The translations under genes were made by a program, and so were the position numbers. 64,000 bases of DNA, from positions 1 to 64,000 of the forward strand of contig JAJTHE010000013.1 in the NCBI GenBank assembly GCA_021298815.1, written 5' to 3'. The DNA is from Betaproteobacteria bacterium (lineage in GTDB: Bacteria; Pseudomonadota; Gammaproteobacteria; Burkholderiales; CAIKXV01). Shown here piece after piece: positions 17,198-24,413 of the stretch. How positions within the stretch are numbered: position 1 is the stretch's first letter; every line of letters starts with the position of its first letter. The notes beneath the pieces are model-generated. The model did no database searches. It was not told the DNA's origin and was given only the letters and a program-made list of their open reading frames with translations.

Positions 17198-18891
17198 CCG
17201 ACCGGCCGCTCCGGCAGGGTAGAGGCAGCAGCCTCGAACAGCGCGTCGCGCAACCGTGCCATGCCGGCCTCGTCGTCGCGCGGCATGTCGATCCACCGGG
17301 TCGACACGGCGCCGCCCGACCTGGCACCGCCGGAGAGGGTCCGTTCGGCCAGCGCACGATCGGTCTGCGCGTCCGCGACGAACACGCAGCGGTGGAGGCT
17401 TCCCAGCCGGCCGAGCTGTTCCAGCTCGAACACGCAGCCGGCGTTGCGGCTGTCGAACCCGCGCAGGTCCATCAGCACGACCCGGGTGTGCAGCAGCAGC
17501 CACTGCAGCGTCGCGCGCCAGGTGTCGTCGAAGCAGAAGAACTCCTCGACGCGGTAGCGACCGTCTGGGTCGGCCTGCGCGCGCAGGCCTGCGAGACGCC
17601 GCTCCAGTCCGGCCTCGTCGGCCACGTAGCTGGCTTCGATCTCGCCGTGCGCGAACGCCAGCGCTTCATCGACGTCGATCGAGCGCACGGCAAGGTCGGC
17701 ACCGGCGATCATCGCCACCGGCCCGGTGAAGCGCCAGTGCGCCGCCACCGCATCGAACAGTCGTTCGGTGCGGGCCTGGTGCCCGAACACGCGCAGCAGA
17801 AGCAGGGACGGTCCGCCGGCGGCACTGCCGGTGCGCTGGATGCGCAGCAGCAGTCGAACCGAGACGAAGTAGCAGGCCCAGGCCCCGGTCGCGCAGCCCA
17901 GGGCCAGCCAGCCCCCGTACTGCCACAGCGCGGCCACGCCGAACGCTGCGATCACGCCCCACCACGCATCGGCAAGCAGCTGCATGTCGCTGAAGCGCCG
18001 GGCCCGGTAGCGCGCAGTCAGCGCGGCGGTGCCGCGCCAGGCCAGCCAGCCGGCCGGCAGCGCCAGCAGCAGCACGAGGCCGGACGGACCCACCGCCATC
18101 GCCGCCGCCAGCAGCGCAGTCTCCTGCACCGGCCCGCTGCCGGCGAACAGCTGAACGAAAACATGGTAGACGGCCGCGACCACCAGCGACAGGCTCATCA
18201 CCACGAGCAGGACGAGCGGCATCACGTTGCGCAGCCGCGGCCGCCCGGTCGCCCAGACGAGCACGGCCGGCAGCGCGGCGTTCATGGCAAACGCGATGGC
18301 GAAATAGAAGGCATTGGCGAGCAGTTCGGGGCTCAGCGCGGTGCCGGTGACCAGCCGGATGGCGGTCGGCACGAGGATCGACAGTCCGGCGCCCGTGGCC
18401 ATCGCGATGGCTACCGCGAACCAGGTCTGCCGCCGGCCCAGGTGCAGGAGGGCCGCGACGATGAACAGCGTGGCGCTCCACACCGGGAACCACCAGACGA
18501 AGGCGCGCAGCATGCCGAGGCCATCGGTCGATTTTGCCCATGCCTCGTGCATCGGCGGCGCATGCAGGATCGCGGCCGACAATCCGAACGCGACGGTATA
18601 TGCGATCGCGATGCGGCGGCGCACCGCACGCGCGCGCTGCGCGAGCGGGGTGGCGCCCTGCGCCGGCGGAGACGGCTGCGACGACGCCTGGAAGGGCACA
18701 GGCTGGTCGCCGGGCGTCCACCCCGGCGCGCGGGGCGACCGGTGGTCGATGCCGCCCGCCAGCGATTCGGTCCGCATCGTGCGGGCGACCGCGCGCCGGT
18801 AGAGCAGCAGGAAGACGGCGGTCACCGCCAGCGACACGACCACGCCGCTCAGCAGCGTGAAGAGGATCTGTCCGGACTGGATGCCTGACAT
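17194..18891 (-). CDS. Polytopic membrane protein with cytosolic TIR-like/effector-type tail
   Basis: 565 residues. One N-terminal helix (ILFTLLSGVVVSLAVTAVFL) is followed by a charged/Pro-rich loop. Then come about 8-9 hydrophobic segments to residue ~360, including IAIAYTVAFGLSAAILHA, NVMPLVLLVVMSLSLVVAAV and LVLLLALPAGWLAW. The soluble tail (about 375-565) starts LLLLRVFGHQARTERLFDAV and has RATLQWLLLHTRVVLMDLRG, FELEQLGRLGSLHRCVFVAD. This tail recurs in bacterial membrane proteins of unknown function. The strand-helix order and the 'VLMDLRGF' strand resemble TIR-like sensors, but I cannot assign it firmly. Convergent with, and abutting, the TIR/TPR genes, so probably part of the same locus. 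Confidence 0.7.
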   Translation of the reverse strand: MSGIQSGQILFTLLSGVVVSLAVTAVFLLLYRRAVARTMRTESLAGGIDHRSPRAPGWTPGDQPVPFQASSQPSPPAQGATPLAQRARAVRRRIAIAYTVAFGLSAAILHAPPMHEAWAKSTDGLGMLRAFVWWFPVWSATLFIVAALLHLGRRQTWFAVAIAMATGAGLSILVPTAIRLVTGTALSPELLANAFYFAIAFAMNAALPAVLVWATGRPRLRNVMPLVLLVVMSLSLVVAAVYHVFVQLFAGSGPVQETALLAAAMAVGPSGLVLLLALPAGWLAWRGTAALTARYRARRFSDMQLLADAWWGVIAAFGVAALWQYGGWLALGCATGAWACYFVSVRLLLRIQRTGSAAGGPSLLLLRVFGHQARTERLFDAVAAHWRFTGPVAMIAGADLAVRSIDVDEALAFAHGEIEASYVADEAGLERRLAGLRAQADPDGRYRVEEFFCFDDTWRATLQWLLLHTRVVLMDLRGFDSRNAGCVFELEQLGRLGSLHRCVFVADAQTDRALAERTLSGGARSGGAVSTRWIDMPRDDEAGMARLRDALFEAAASTLPERPVG

Positions 18892-18952
18892 CGGACGCCC
18901 ACGCCTGCGCGATCTGCGCTAATGTGCAGCACCCTAACGCCTGGGGACTCCG

Positions 18953-19219
18953 ATGGCAATCGATGGTTCCGCAGCGGATGGCTCGGCTGCGGATGACGCA
19001 GCGGCGCGCGCGATCGCTGCACAGGGTGCAACCGCTGCAGGCGTTGCGCCCGCCGGTCCAGGGGACCCCGCAGCGCATCCGCGATCGCCGCAGCGTCCGG
19101 CGTCCCGCTACCTGCCCGGTTGGGCGCGCTTCATCGTCGCCCTGTGGCTGATATGCCTGCTGCTGCTCGGTTTCCAGCAGCTTTCCGTGCTTCTATTCAC
19201 CTTCGCGACAGGCAGATAA
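18953..19219 (+). CDS. Small single-pass membrane protein, unknown
   Basis: 88 residues: a 60-residue Ala/Gly/Asp/Pro-rich cytosolic N-terminus and one C-terminal helix (FIVALWLICLLLLGFQQLSV), then FATGR. GGGGA lies a few bases before the ATG. It is divergent from the polytopic membrane gene with 61 bases between starts, so the two could share a control region. No family recognised. The hydrophobic helix and the ribosome site argue that it is real, but short ORFs in this GC range are easily false. Confidence 0.5.
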   Translation: MAIDGSAADGSAADDAAARAIAAQGATAAGVAPAGPGDPAAHPRSPQRPASRYLPGWARFIVALWLICLLLLGFQQLSVLLFTFATGR

Positions 19220-19287
19220 AGCATGCCTCGGCCGGCAACGGACGGTGCAGGGACCGGGCATGCATCAAGGCTGCTGGGGACGCGCGG

Positions 19288-19728
19288 TCAGTGGTACCGG
19301 GAACGCTCCACTGCCGAAGCGATCGGCGTTTCCTCGAGGCCTAGCGTCCGCCAGCGCTTGATCCCGCCAGCCAGTTCAACCGCCGTCAGGCCCCGCAGGG
19401 TGAGCAGGTGCACCGCGCGCGCGGACAGCGTGCTCCACTCGTCCCAGCAGTAGACGACGATCGTCGCGCCCTGGGGCAATTGGCGCCAGCGCACCTCGAT
19501 TTCTTCCACCGAAAGGACCTGCGCATCGGGAAGCGTGCTGCGCAGCATCTCCTTCGGACTGTTGCGCACGTCGACCACGACGATCCGGTCGCCGGAGCGC
19601 TTGCGCAGCGCGATCAGTTCAGCCGGTTCGATCGACCGGATTTCATCGACGGACCGCTGATTGGCACGCACGCGACGCGGCTCTGCGCCGCTCGACATCA
19701 CTTCCAGACCTTTCCACGTGTCTAGCAT
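19288..19728 (-). CDS. Rhodanese-domain protein
   Basis: A single rhodanese domain of 146 residues: IEPAELIALRKRS, IVVVDVRNSPKEML, the active loop VVYCWDEWSTLSARAV with the sulfur-accepting Cys, and GLTAVELAGGIKRWRTLG. It may transfer sulfane sulfur or act as a dehydrated-thiol sensor; the partner is unknown. I start at the ATG giving MLDTWKGLEV, with GAGG upstream; the frame is open about 26 codons further, but that extension crosses toward the FAS1 terminator. The preceding gene (FAS1, same strand) is separated from it by a terminator. Confidence 0.88.
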   Translation of the reverse strand: MLDTWKGLEVMSSGAEPRRVRANQRSVDEIRSIEPAELIALRKRSGDRIVVVDVRNSPKEMLRSTLPDAQVLSVEEIEVRWRQLPQGATIVVYCWDEWSTLSARAVHLLTLRGLTAVELAGGIKRWRTLGLEETPIASAVERSRYH

Positions 19729-19754
19729 GATCAGCCTCGGAGTTGGAACGACAA

Positions 19755-19784
19755 GGAAAAGACCGCTGCGGGGGTCCGCAGCGG
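19755..19784 (-). terminator. Rho-independent terminator of the FAS1 gene
   Basis: On the minus strand, CCGCTGCGG, a 4-base loop and CCGCAGCGG form a perfect 9-bp stem followed by TCTTTTCC. It is about 120 bases past the FAS1 stop and just upstream of the rhodanese start, so it insulates the two. Confidence 0.85.
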
Positions 19785-19905
19785 CGAACGCGCCGACCGG
19801 GGGCATCCATCGATCCGAGCCGTGCCTTCGACAGCCACGGAAGTGGACTGCATCGGCGAACGATTGGGGATCATCGGCGCGAGGGGAGACGAATGGCGGT
19901 TTCGA

Positions 19906-20394
19906 TTACTTGGGGATGACGACGGTGTCGATCACATGAATGACGCCGTTGGTGGTGAGGATGTCGGCCTTGATGACCTTGGCACCGTTGACGGTCACGC
20001 CGCCGGCGGTGTCGAGCTTCAGTTCCTGCCCATTGACGGTCTTCGCGTTGCCCGCCTTGACATCCTTCGCGAGAACCCGGCCCGGGACGACGTGGTAGGT
20101 CAGGACGGCGGCCAGTTTGGCCTTGTCCTTGCCCAGCGCCTCGAGCGTCTCCTTCGGCACCTTCGCGAAGGCCTCATCGGTCGGCGCGAAGACGGTGAAC
20201 GGTCCCTTGCCCTTCAGGGTCTCGACCAGTCCGGCCTGCTTGATCAGGCTGACGAGCGTCTTAAACGACCCGGCGCTGACGGCAGTGTCCACGATATCCA
20301 TCTTCGCGGCGTCCGCGGCGAAGGCGCCGGCGGAAGCGAAACCTAGGGTCATTGCAGTGGTCATTGCGGCAGCCAGTGAACGAAGTGATTTCAT
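19906..20394 (-). CDS. Secreted fasciclin (FAS1) domain protein
   Basis: 162 residues: signal peptide (about 1-27, ending SAGAFAADA) plus one FAS1 domain. The H1 box [15 protein letters not shown], the YH motif [10 protein letters not shown] and the H2 box [13 protein letters not shown] are all present. Single FAS1 domains in proteobacteria are exported adhesion-type proteins of uncertain role. I prefer the second ATG ([11 protein letters not shown]), because GGAG sits six bases before it; an ATG four codons upstream has no good site. Divergent from the TetR gene with 173 bases between, so regulation by that TetR is a reasonable guess. Confidence 0.92.
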   Translation of the reverse strand: MKSLRSLAAAMTTAMTLGFASAGAFAADAAKMDIVDTAVSAGSFKTLVSLIKQAGLVETLKGKGPFTVFAPTDEAFAKVPKETLEALGKDKAKLAAVLTYHVVPGRVLAKDVKAGNAKTVNGQELKLDTAGGVTVNGAKVIKADILTTNGVIHVIDTVVIPK

Positions 20395-20484
20395 CTTGTG
20401 CTCCATTTCTTCAGGGACGGTTAAGGGGTAAAAGTGGCTGCGTCGATGTTAATTTGTCCTAGGCACAGACGCAACGGTCGAATC

Positions 20485-20512
20485 GTGACTGATTAGTCAT
20501 TTTTTGTACAAT
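20485..20512 (+). promoter_or_regulatory. tetR promoter with overlapping inverted repeat
   Basis: GTGACT, 16 bases, TACAAT reads as a sigma70 promoter for the TetR gene. The -35 box overlaps the inverted repeat TGACT-GATT-AGTCA (20486-20499), which is well placed to be the autoregulatory operator and could also affect the divergent FAS1 gene. A weaker minus-strand candidate (TTGCGT...TAACAT) for FAS1 lies nearby at about 20443-20475. Confidence 0.5.
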
Positions 20513-20567
20513 AAAGTTCCCTGTCCGGCCGAATTTCTCGCCCCGGCCTTCCACGAAAGCGATTCGA

Positions 20568-21164
20568 ATGAGACTTTCTTTTCAGAAACAACAGTTTGCA
20601 GTGCGAGAGGACGCCATCCTCGACGCCGTCAACGTGTTGCTGGCGAAGAAAGGCTTCGATCTGATGACCATGGACGACGTCGCGGCAGAGGTCGGCATCG
20701 CCAAGGGAAGCCTGTACAAGCACTTCGCGTCCAAGGAAAGCCTGGCCGCGGCCGCCCTGTGCCGGATGACCCGGGACACCATCGACGTGCTGGCGGCGAT
20801 GCCGGCGGAACTGTCGGCGATCGAGAAGCTGAAGGCGACCCTGCGCTGGGCCCTGGAGCGGCGCCTGAAGGGCGCGGTGCCCCACCTGCCGTCGACCAGC
20901 GTCGCGCTGCAGCGCAGCCTGATGCTGAACCTTGGCTATGTACGCCTGATCATGAAGCTCAACGCCGAGCTGAAGCAGCTGGTGATCGCAGCCCAGAACG
21001 ACGGGGCCCTGGACCGGACGCTGCCGCACGAGGTGATCGTCTACACGATCTACGCCCGGTCCTGCGATCCCACGCTGGAGTACCTGCGCACCAGCGGCCG
21101 CTACGACGACGCACAGACGGTCGAATACCTCGTGCGCACCTGCTTCGAAGGCCTGAACGGCTAG
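20568..21164 (+). CDS. TetR-family transcriptional regulator
   Basis: 198 residues. The N-terminal helix-turn-helix is clear: AILDAVNVLLAKKGFDLMTM, DDVAAEVGIAKGSLYKHFAS, KESLAAAAL. The remaining helical ligand domain (about 65-198) has no recognisable ligand signature and resembles the TetR_C family near the AcrR type. It is divergent from the FAS1 gene, which is the most likely target besides itself; an EamA exporter is convergent downstream, with only 7 bases between stops. Confidence 0.92.
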   Translation: MRLSFQKQQFAVREDAILDAVNVLLAKKGFDLMTMDDVAAEVGIAKGSLYKHFASKESLAAAALCRMTRDTIDVLAAMPAELSAIEKLKATLRWALERRLKGAVPHLPSTSVALQRSLMLNLGYVRLIMKLNAELKQLVIAAQNDGALDRTLPHEVIVYTIYARSCDPTLEYLRTSGRYDDAQTVEYLVRTCFEGLNG

Positions 21165-21171
21165 CCGACCC

Positions 21172-22080
21172 TCAGGGCAGCGGGCGGGCCTCCCGGCGCG
21201 TGAGCAGGATGCCGGCAAAGATGAGGCCGATCCCGACCAGGTGGAAAACCTCGACGCGTTCGTCGAGGAACATCCACCCCATCAGCGGTGTGTAGACAGG
21301 CATCAGGTACATGAAGGGCCCCGCCCGGCTGGCGCCGAGCACCTCGACGCCGCGGTTCCAGCAGATGTAACCGAGCACGGTGGCGCCGAGGCCTATGTAG
21401 AGCAGGCTGCCGGCCAGCGGCAGCGACCAGATGAAGCGCTCGCCCAATGCGTACTCGACGCCGGCCACCGGCAGGGACACGAGCGCGCCGAGCGCGGCCA
21501 CCGCGCTGAGGAAGGTCAGCGGCGGCAGTCCGGCGGGCCGCCAGCGCAGCAGGACCGTGTAGGTCGCCCAGCTAAGCGTGGCGAGCAGGATCCAGAGGTC
21601 TCCCGCCTCCATCGCCCAGTGGACCACGGATCCGGGCTGGCCACGCGTGGTGATCCAGACGGCCCCGGCCAACGCCACCACTACGCCGACGACCACCGTC
21701 GATGCCAGCCGCTCGCCCAGCAGCACCCCCCCCATCAGGAGGATGAAGATCGGCGTGGTCGCGTTCAACAGGGAGGCCGTGGTGGCCGTGGTCGTGCGCA
21801 GGCCGATGTAGACCGGCAGGTGCTGGAACACGCTCGCAGTCAGCGCGAGCAGCAGCAGGATCGGCCATGACCGGACGATCAGCGGCCAGTGCCGGCGCAC
21901 GGATGCCGCGTTGAACGCCAGCAGGACGCAGGCGGCGATCGCCCAGCGGGCGAAGGTGATCCCGCCGGGCGGCGCATCCAGCCGGATCATCCGGCCGATC
22001 ACCCAGTTGCCCGCCCACAGCAGCACCGCCGCGGCCAGCAGCAGCGCGGCGATCCACGCCTTGCCGCGAGGTGCGGTCAC
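21172..22080 (-). CDS. EamA/DMT-family transporter
   Basis: Inner-membrane exporter of the drug/metabolite transporter superfamily, about 302 residues, ten predicted helices in two EamA repeats. Repeat 1 runs from WIAALLLAAAVLLWAGNWVI to GVVVALAGAVWI; repeat 2 from GDLWILLATLSWATYTVLLR to VFHLVGIGLIFAGILL. Family marks include TASLLNATTPIFILLMGGVL and LGATVLGYICWNRGVEVLGA. No ATG is available near the N-terminus; I use the GTG at 22080, which gives a normal-length first helix. The gene follows the M24-fold gene by 32 bases on the same strand. Substrate unknown. Confidence 0.85.
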   Translation of the reverse strand: MTAPRGKAWIAALLLAAAVLLWAGNWVIGRMIRLDAPPGGITFARWAIAACVLLAFNAASVRRHWPLIVRSWPILLLLALTASVFQHLPVYIGLRTTTATTASLLNATTPIFILLMGGVLLGERLASTVVVGVVVALAGAVWITTRGQPGSVVHWAMEAGDLWILLATLSWATYTVLLRWRPAGLPPLTFLSAVAALGALVSLPVAGVEYALGERFIWSLPLAGSLLYIGLGATVLGYICWNRGVEVLGASRAGPFMYLMPVYTPLMGWMFLDERVEVFHLVGIGLIFAGILLTRREARPLP

Positions 22081-22112
22081 CTCGGGCAGGCAGTCAGCGG
22101 CATGCGCGGGAT

Positions 22113-23315
22113 TCAGCCGGCACGGATGAACCCGCGCGGCGCGCGGTGCAGGCTCTCGAACCCGGTGGCGGTGATCCGCACCAGTTCGCCCACCTGGACC
22201 CCGGCCGTGCGCGCCAGGTCGATCACGTTCGGCTGCACGACCATCGTCATGTTCTCGGCCAGCACGATATCGGGCAACGGCCCGGCTGGCCGGCTGCGGC
22301 TGCCGAGGATCGGCTGGAAGTAGCCACCCCCGAAGCCGTGGACGAGATCGTCGCAGATGGTGAAGCCGCGCGCCTCGATGACCGACGCGGCGTCGACGAT
22401 CTCGTCCATCGTGCAGCCGGGGCGCATCACCGACGTGACCGCATCGTAGGCCGCCTCGGCGGCATCGTGCAGGTCGCGGTAGAGCGCCGGCGGCTCGGCC
22501 CCGACGGCGAAGGTACGCAGCACCTGCCCGCCGTAGTCCCAGAACGAGCCGGTGATCTCGGTGAACACGCAGTCGCCGTTGCGCACGATGCGGTTCATCG
22601 GATGCTGGCGCGGGATGTAGCAGTCCGGCGCCGCCATCGACGTGACCCCGAAGTAGTGCAGCTGGGTCACGCCGCCGAACGGCACGTAGGCGCGCGCCGC
22701 GATATCGCCGAGGTCGCGCTCGTTCAGGCCTTCGCACAGGCCCTCGGACAACGCCGCGATCGACGCATCGGAGAACGCCGCGCCGATGCGCAGCCAGTCG
22801 ATCTCTTCCTCGGACTTGGTCAGGCGCATCCGGCTGTACACCGGGTTCAGGTCGACGAGGTCCGGGAAGGCCGCGGCGAGCTTCCGGTACTTGCCGAAGT
22901 TGAACACGCCCATGATGCCGATGCGGCGCGCGCCGCGGCGCTTGAGCTCCGCCACCACCTTTTCCAGGCTGCGGTGTTCGCTCCATTCGACGTCGCACTG
23001 CCACGCCAGTTGCTTCGCCAGCGGCGCATGGTTCACCCATTCGACGAACATCTTCGGGCACTCGCACGGATCGAACACGATGATCTGCTCGCTGGTGGTG
23101 ACCCAGCCGGTCAGCCAGGAGATGCCGGTGCCGGCGCGCTGCTCGCCGCACACCAGCAGCTGGTCGACGTCGTGGTGGCGCATCACCGCGGCCAGCGCCT
23201 GCCGCCGGCGGGTCATCTCTGCATCGGAGAAGCGGGGAAAAGGCTGGTCGAGGATCGCGCGCAAGCGCGGTTCGAGGCCGAGGCGTGCCGGGTCGGCAGG
23301 CTTGAGGTGCGGCAT
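22113..23315 (-). CDS. M24 (creatinase/aminopeptidase P) fold hydrolase with altered metal site
   Basis: 400 residues: a creatinase-like N-domain (about 1-165) and a pita-bread catalytic domain. By hand alignment the five metal ligands D-D-H-E-E of M24 peptidases read E-Q-H-Q-E here: TEITGSFWDYGGQVLRTF supplies Glu and Gln for the two Asp, VHGFGGGYFQP keeps His, TMVVQP has Gln for Glu, and GELVRITATG keeps the last Glu. That argues against a normal dinuclear peptidase. Metal-free relatives such as creatinase hydrolyse small amidino/ureido compounds, which would suit this nitrogen-catabolic genome. Divergent from a Bug protein gene. Confidence 0.82.
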   Translation of the reverse strand: MPHLKPADPARLGLEPRLRAILDQPFPRFSDAEMTRRRQALAAVMRHHDVDQLLVCGEQRAGTGISWLTGWVTTSEQIIVFDPCECPKMFVEWVNHAPLAKQLAWQCDVEWSEHRSLEKVVAELKRRGARRIGIMGVFNFGKYRKLAAAFPDLVDLNPVYSRMRLTKSEEEIDWLRIGAAFSDASIAALSEGLCEGLNERDLGDIAARAYVPFGGVTQLHYFGVTSMAAPDCYIPRQHPMNRIVRNGDCVFTEITGSFWDYGGQVLRTFAVGAEPPALYRDLHDAAEAAYDAVTSVMRPGCTMDEIVDAASVIEARGFTICDDLVHGFGGGYFQPILGSRSRPAGPLPDIVLAENMTMVVQPNVIDLARTAGVQVGELVRITATGFESLHRAPRGFIRAG

Positions 23316-23398
23316 GGAGACTCCAGGAGCGGACGGACGGTGTATCGACGGACAAACCCGATAGAATCGAAACTTTCGGCCAATGTTACCGAGCTTCG

Positions 23399-24400
23399 AT
23401 GACCTTCGCGCTTCGCATCCACCCCACCGTCCGGCTGCCGCTCAGGCATGCCACCCTCGCCTGCCTGCTGGCCTCGACCGTCGCCGGCCCGGCGCATGCA
23501 CAGGCCTGGCCTGCCAAGCCGGTACGGCTGATCCACGGCTTCGCACCGGGGAGCGCGATCGACGTGTCGATCCGGCCGCTGGCGGCCCAGCTCGCCTCGG
23601 AGTTCGGACAGGGCTTCTCGGTCGAGCCGCGACCGGGTGCCACCGGGCAGCTGGCCAACGAGTTCGTGTCGAAGTCGGCACCGGATGCCTACACGCTGCT
23701 CGCCGCGCCCGGCACGTCGCTCACGTCGGCGCCGCACCTGCAGAAGGCTCCCTACGACTCGCTGAAGGACCTCACCCCGATCGCGATGATCACGGCGTTT
23801 TCGTTCGTGCTGGTCGCCCATCCGTCGGTACCGGCCAAGACCGCGCGCGACCTGGTGGCGATCGCGAAGGCGAAGCCGGGGATCCTCACCTACGGCTCGA
23901 CCGGGGTCGGCAGCGGCTTCCACCTGGCCGGCGAGCTGCTCGCCTCGCTCGGAGGGGTGAAGATGGTGCATGTGCCCTACCGCGGCGGCGGCAGCGCGAC
24001 GATGCCCGACCTGATCAGCGGTCGGGTGGACATGATGTGGGAAAGTTATGCCGCGGTCCGCACGCAGGTCGAGGCCGGCAAGCTGCGCGCGATCGGCGTC
24101 ACTGGCACCACCCGCATCGGTGCGCTGCCCGACGTGCCGCCGATCAACGACAGCGTCCCCGGATACGACCTGGTCGGCTGGCACGGCGTGCTGGGCCCGG
24201 CAGGCGTGCCGCGCGACGTGGTCGAGCGCATGAACGCATCGATCAACCGTGCGCTCGACCGCAAGGACCTGCGCGCCCTCTGGGCGCAGCAGGGATTCGA
24301 CACGCCGCAGCTTTCGTCCGACCAGTTCGCGCAGCGCATGCGCCGCGACTACGCGTTCTACGGAAAGCTGATCAAGTCCATCGGCCTGCAGGTGCAATGA
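23399..24400 (+). CDS. Bug/TctC-family solute-binding protein
   Basis: 333 residues with a signal peptide (about 1-35, ending GPAHAQA), then WPAKPVRLIHGFAPGSAIDV, EPRPGATGQLANEF, GILTYGSTGVGSGFHLAGEL, VHVPYRGGGSA and HGVLGPAGVPRDVVERM. The usual acidic residue region after the first strand reads GSAID rather than the common GG.TD, so its ligand contacts may differ. It is divergent from the M24-fold gene (83 bases), a plausible uptake partner. The uup gene follows after 13 bases and is probably cotranscribed only by proximity. Confidence 0.9.
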   Translation: MTFALRIHPTVRLPLRHATLACLLASTVAGPAHAQAWPAKPVRLIHGFAPGSAIDVSIRPLAAQLASEFGQGFSVEPRPGATGQLANEFVSKSAPDAYTLLAAPGTSLTSAPHLQKAPYDSLKDLTPIAMITAFSFVLVAHPSVPAKTARDLVAIAKAKPGILTYGSTGVGSGFHLAGELLASLGGVKMVHVPYRGGGSATMPDLISGRVDMMWESYAAVRTQVEAGKLRAIGVTGTTRIGALPDVPPINDSVPGYDLVGWHGVLGPAGVPRDVVERMNASINRALDRKDLRALWAQQGFDTPQLSSDQFAQRMRRDYAFYGKLIKSIGLQVQ

Positions 24401-24413
24401 CCGACGCCGTTCG

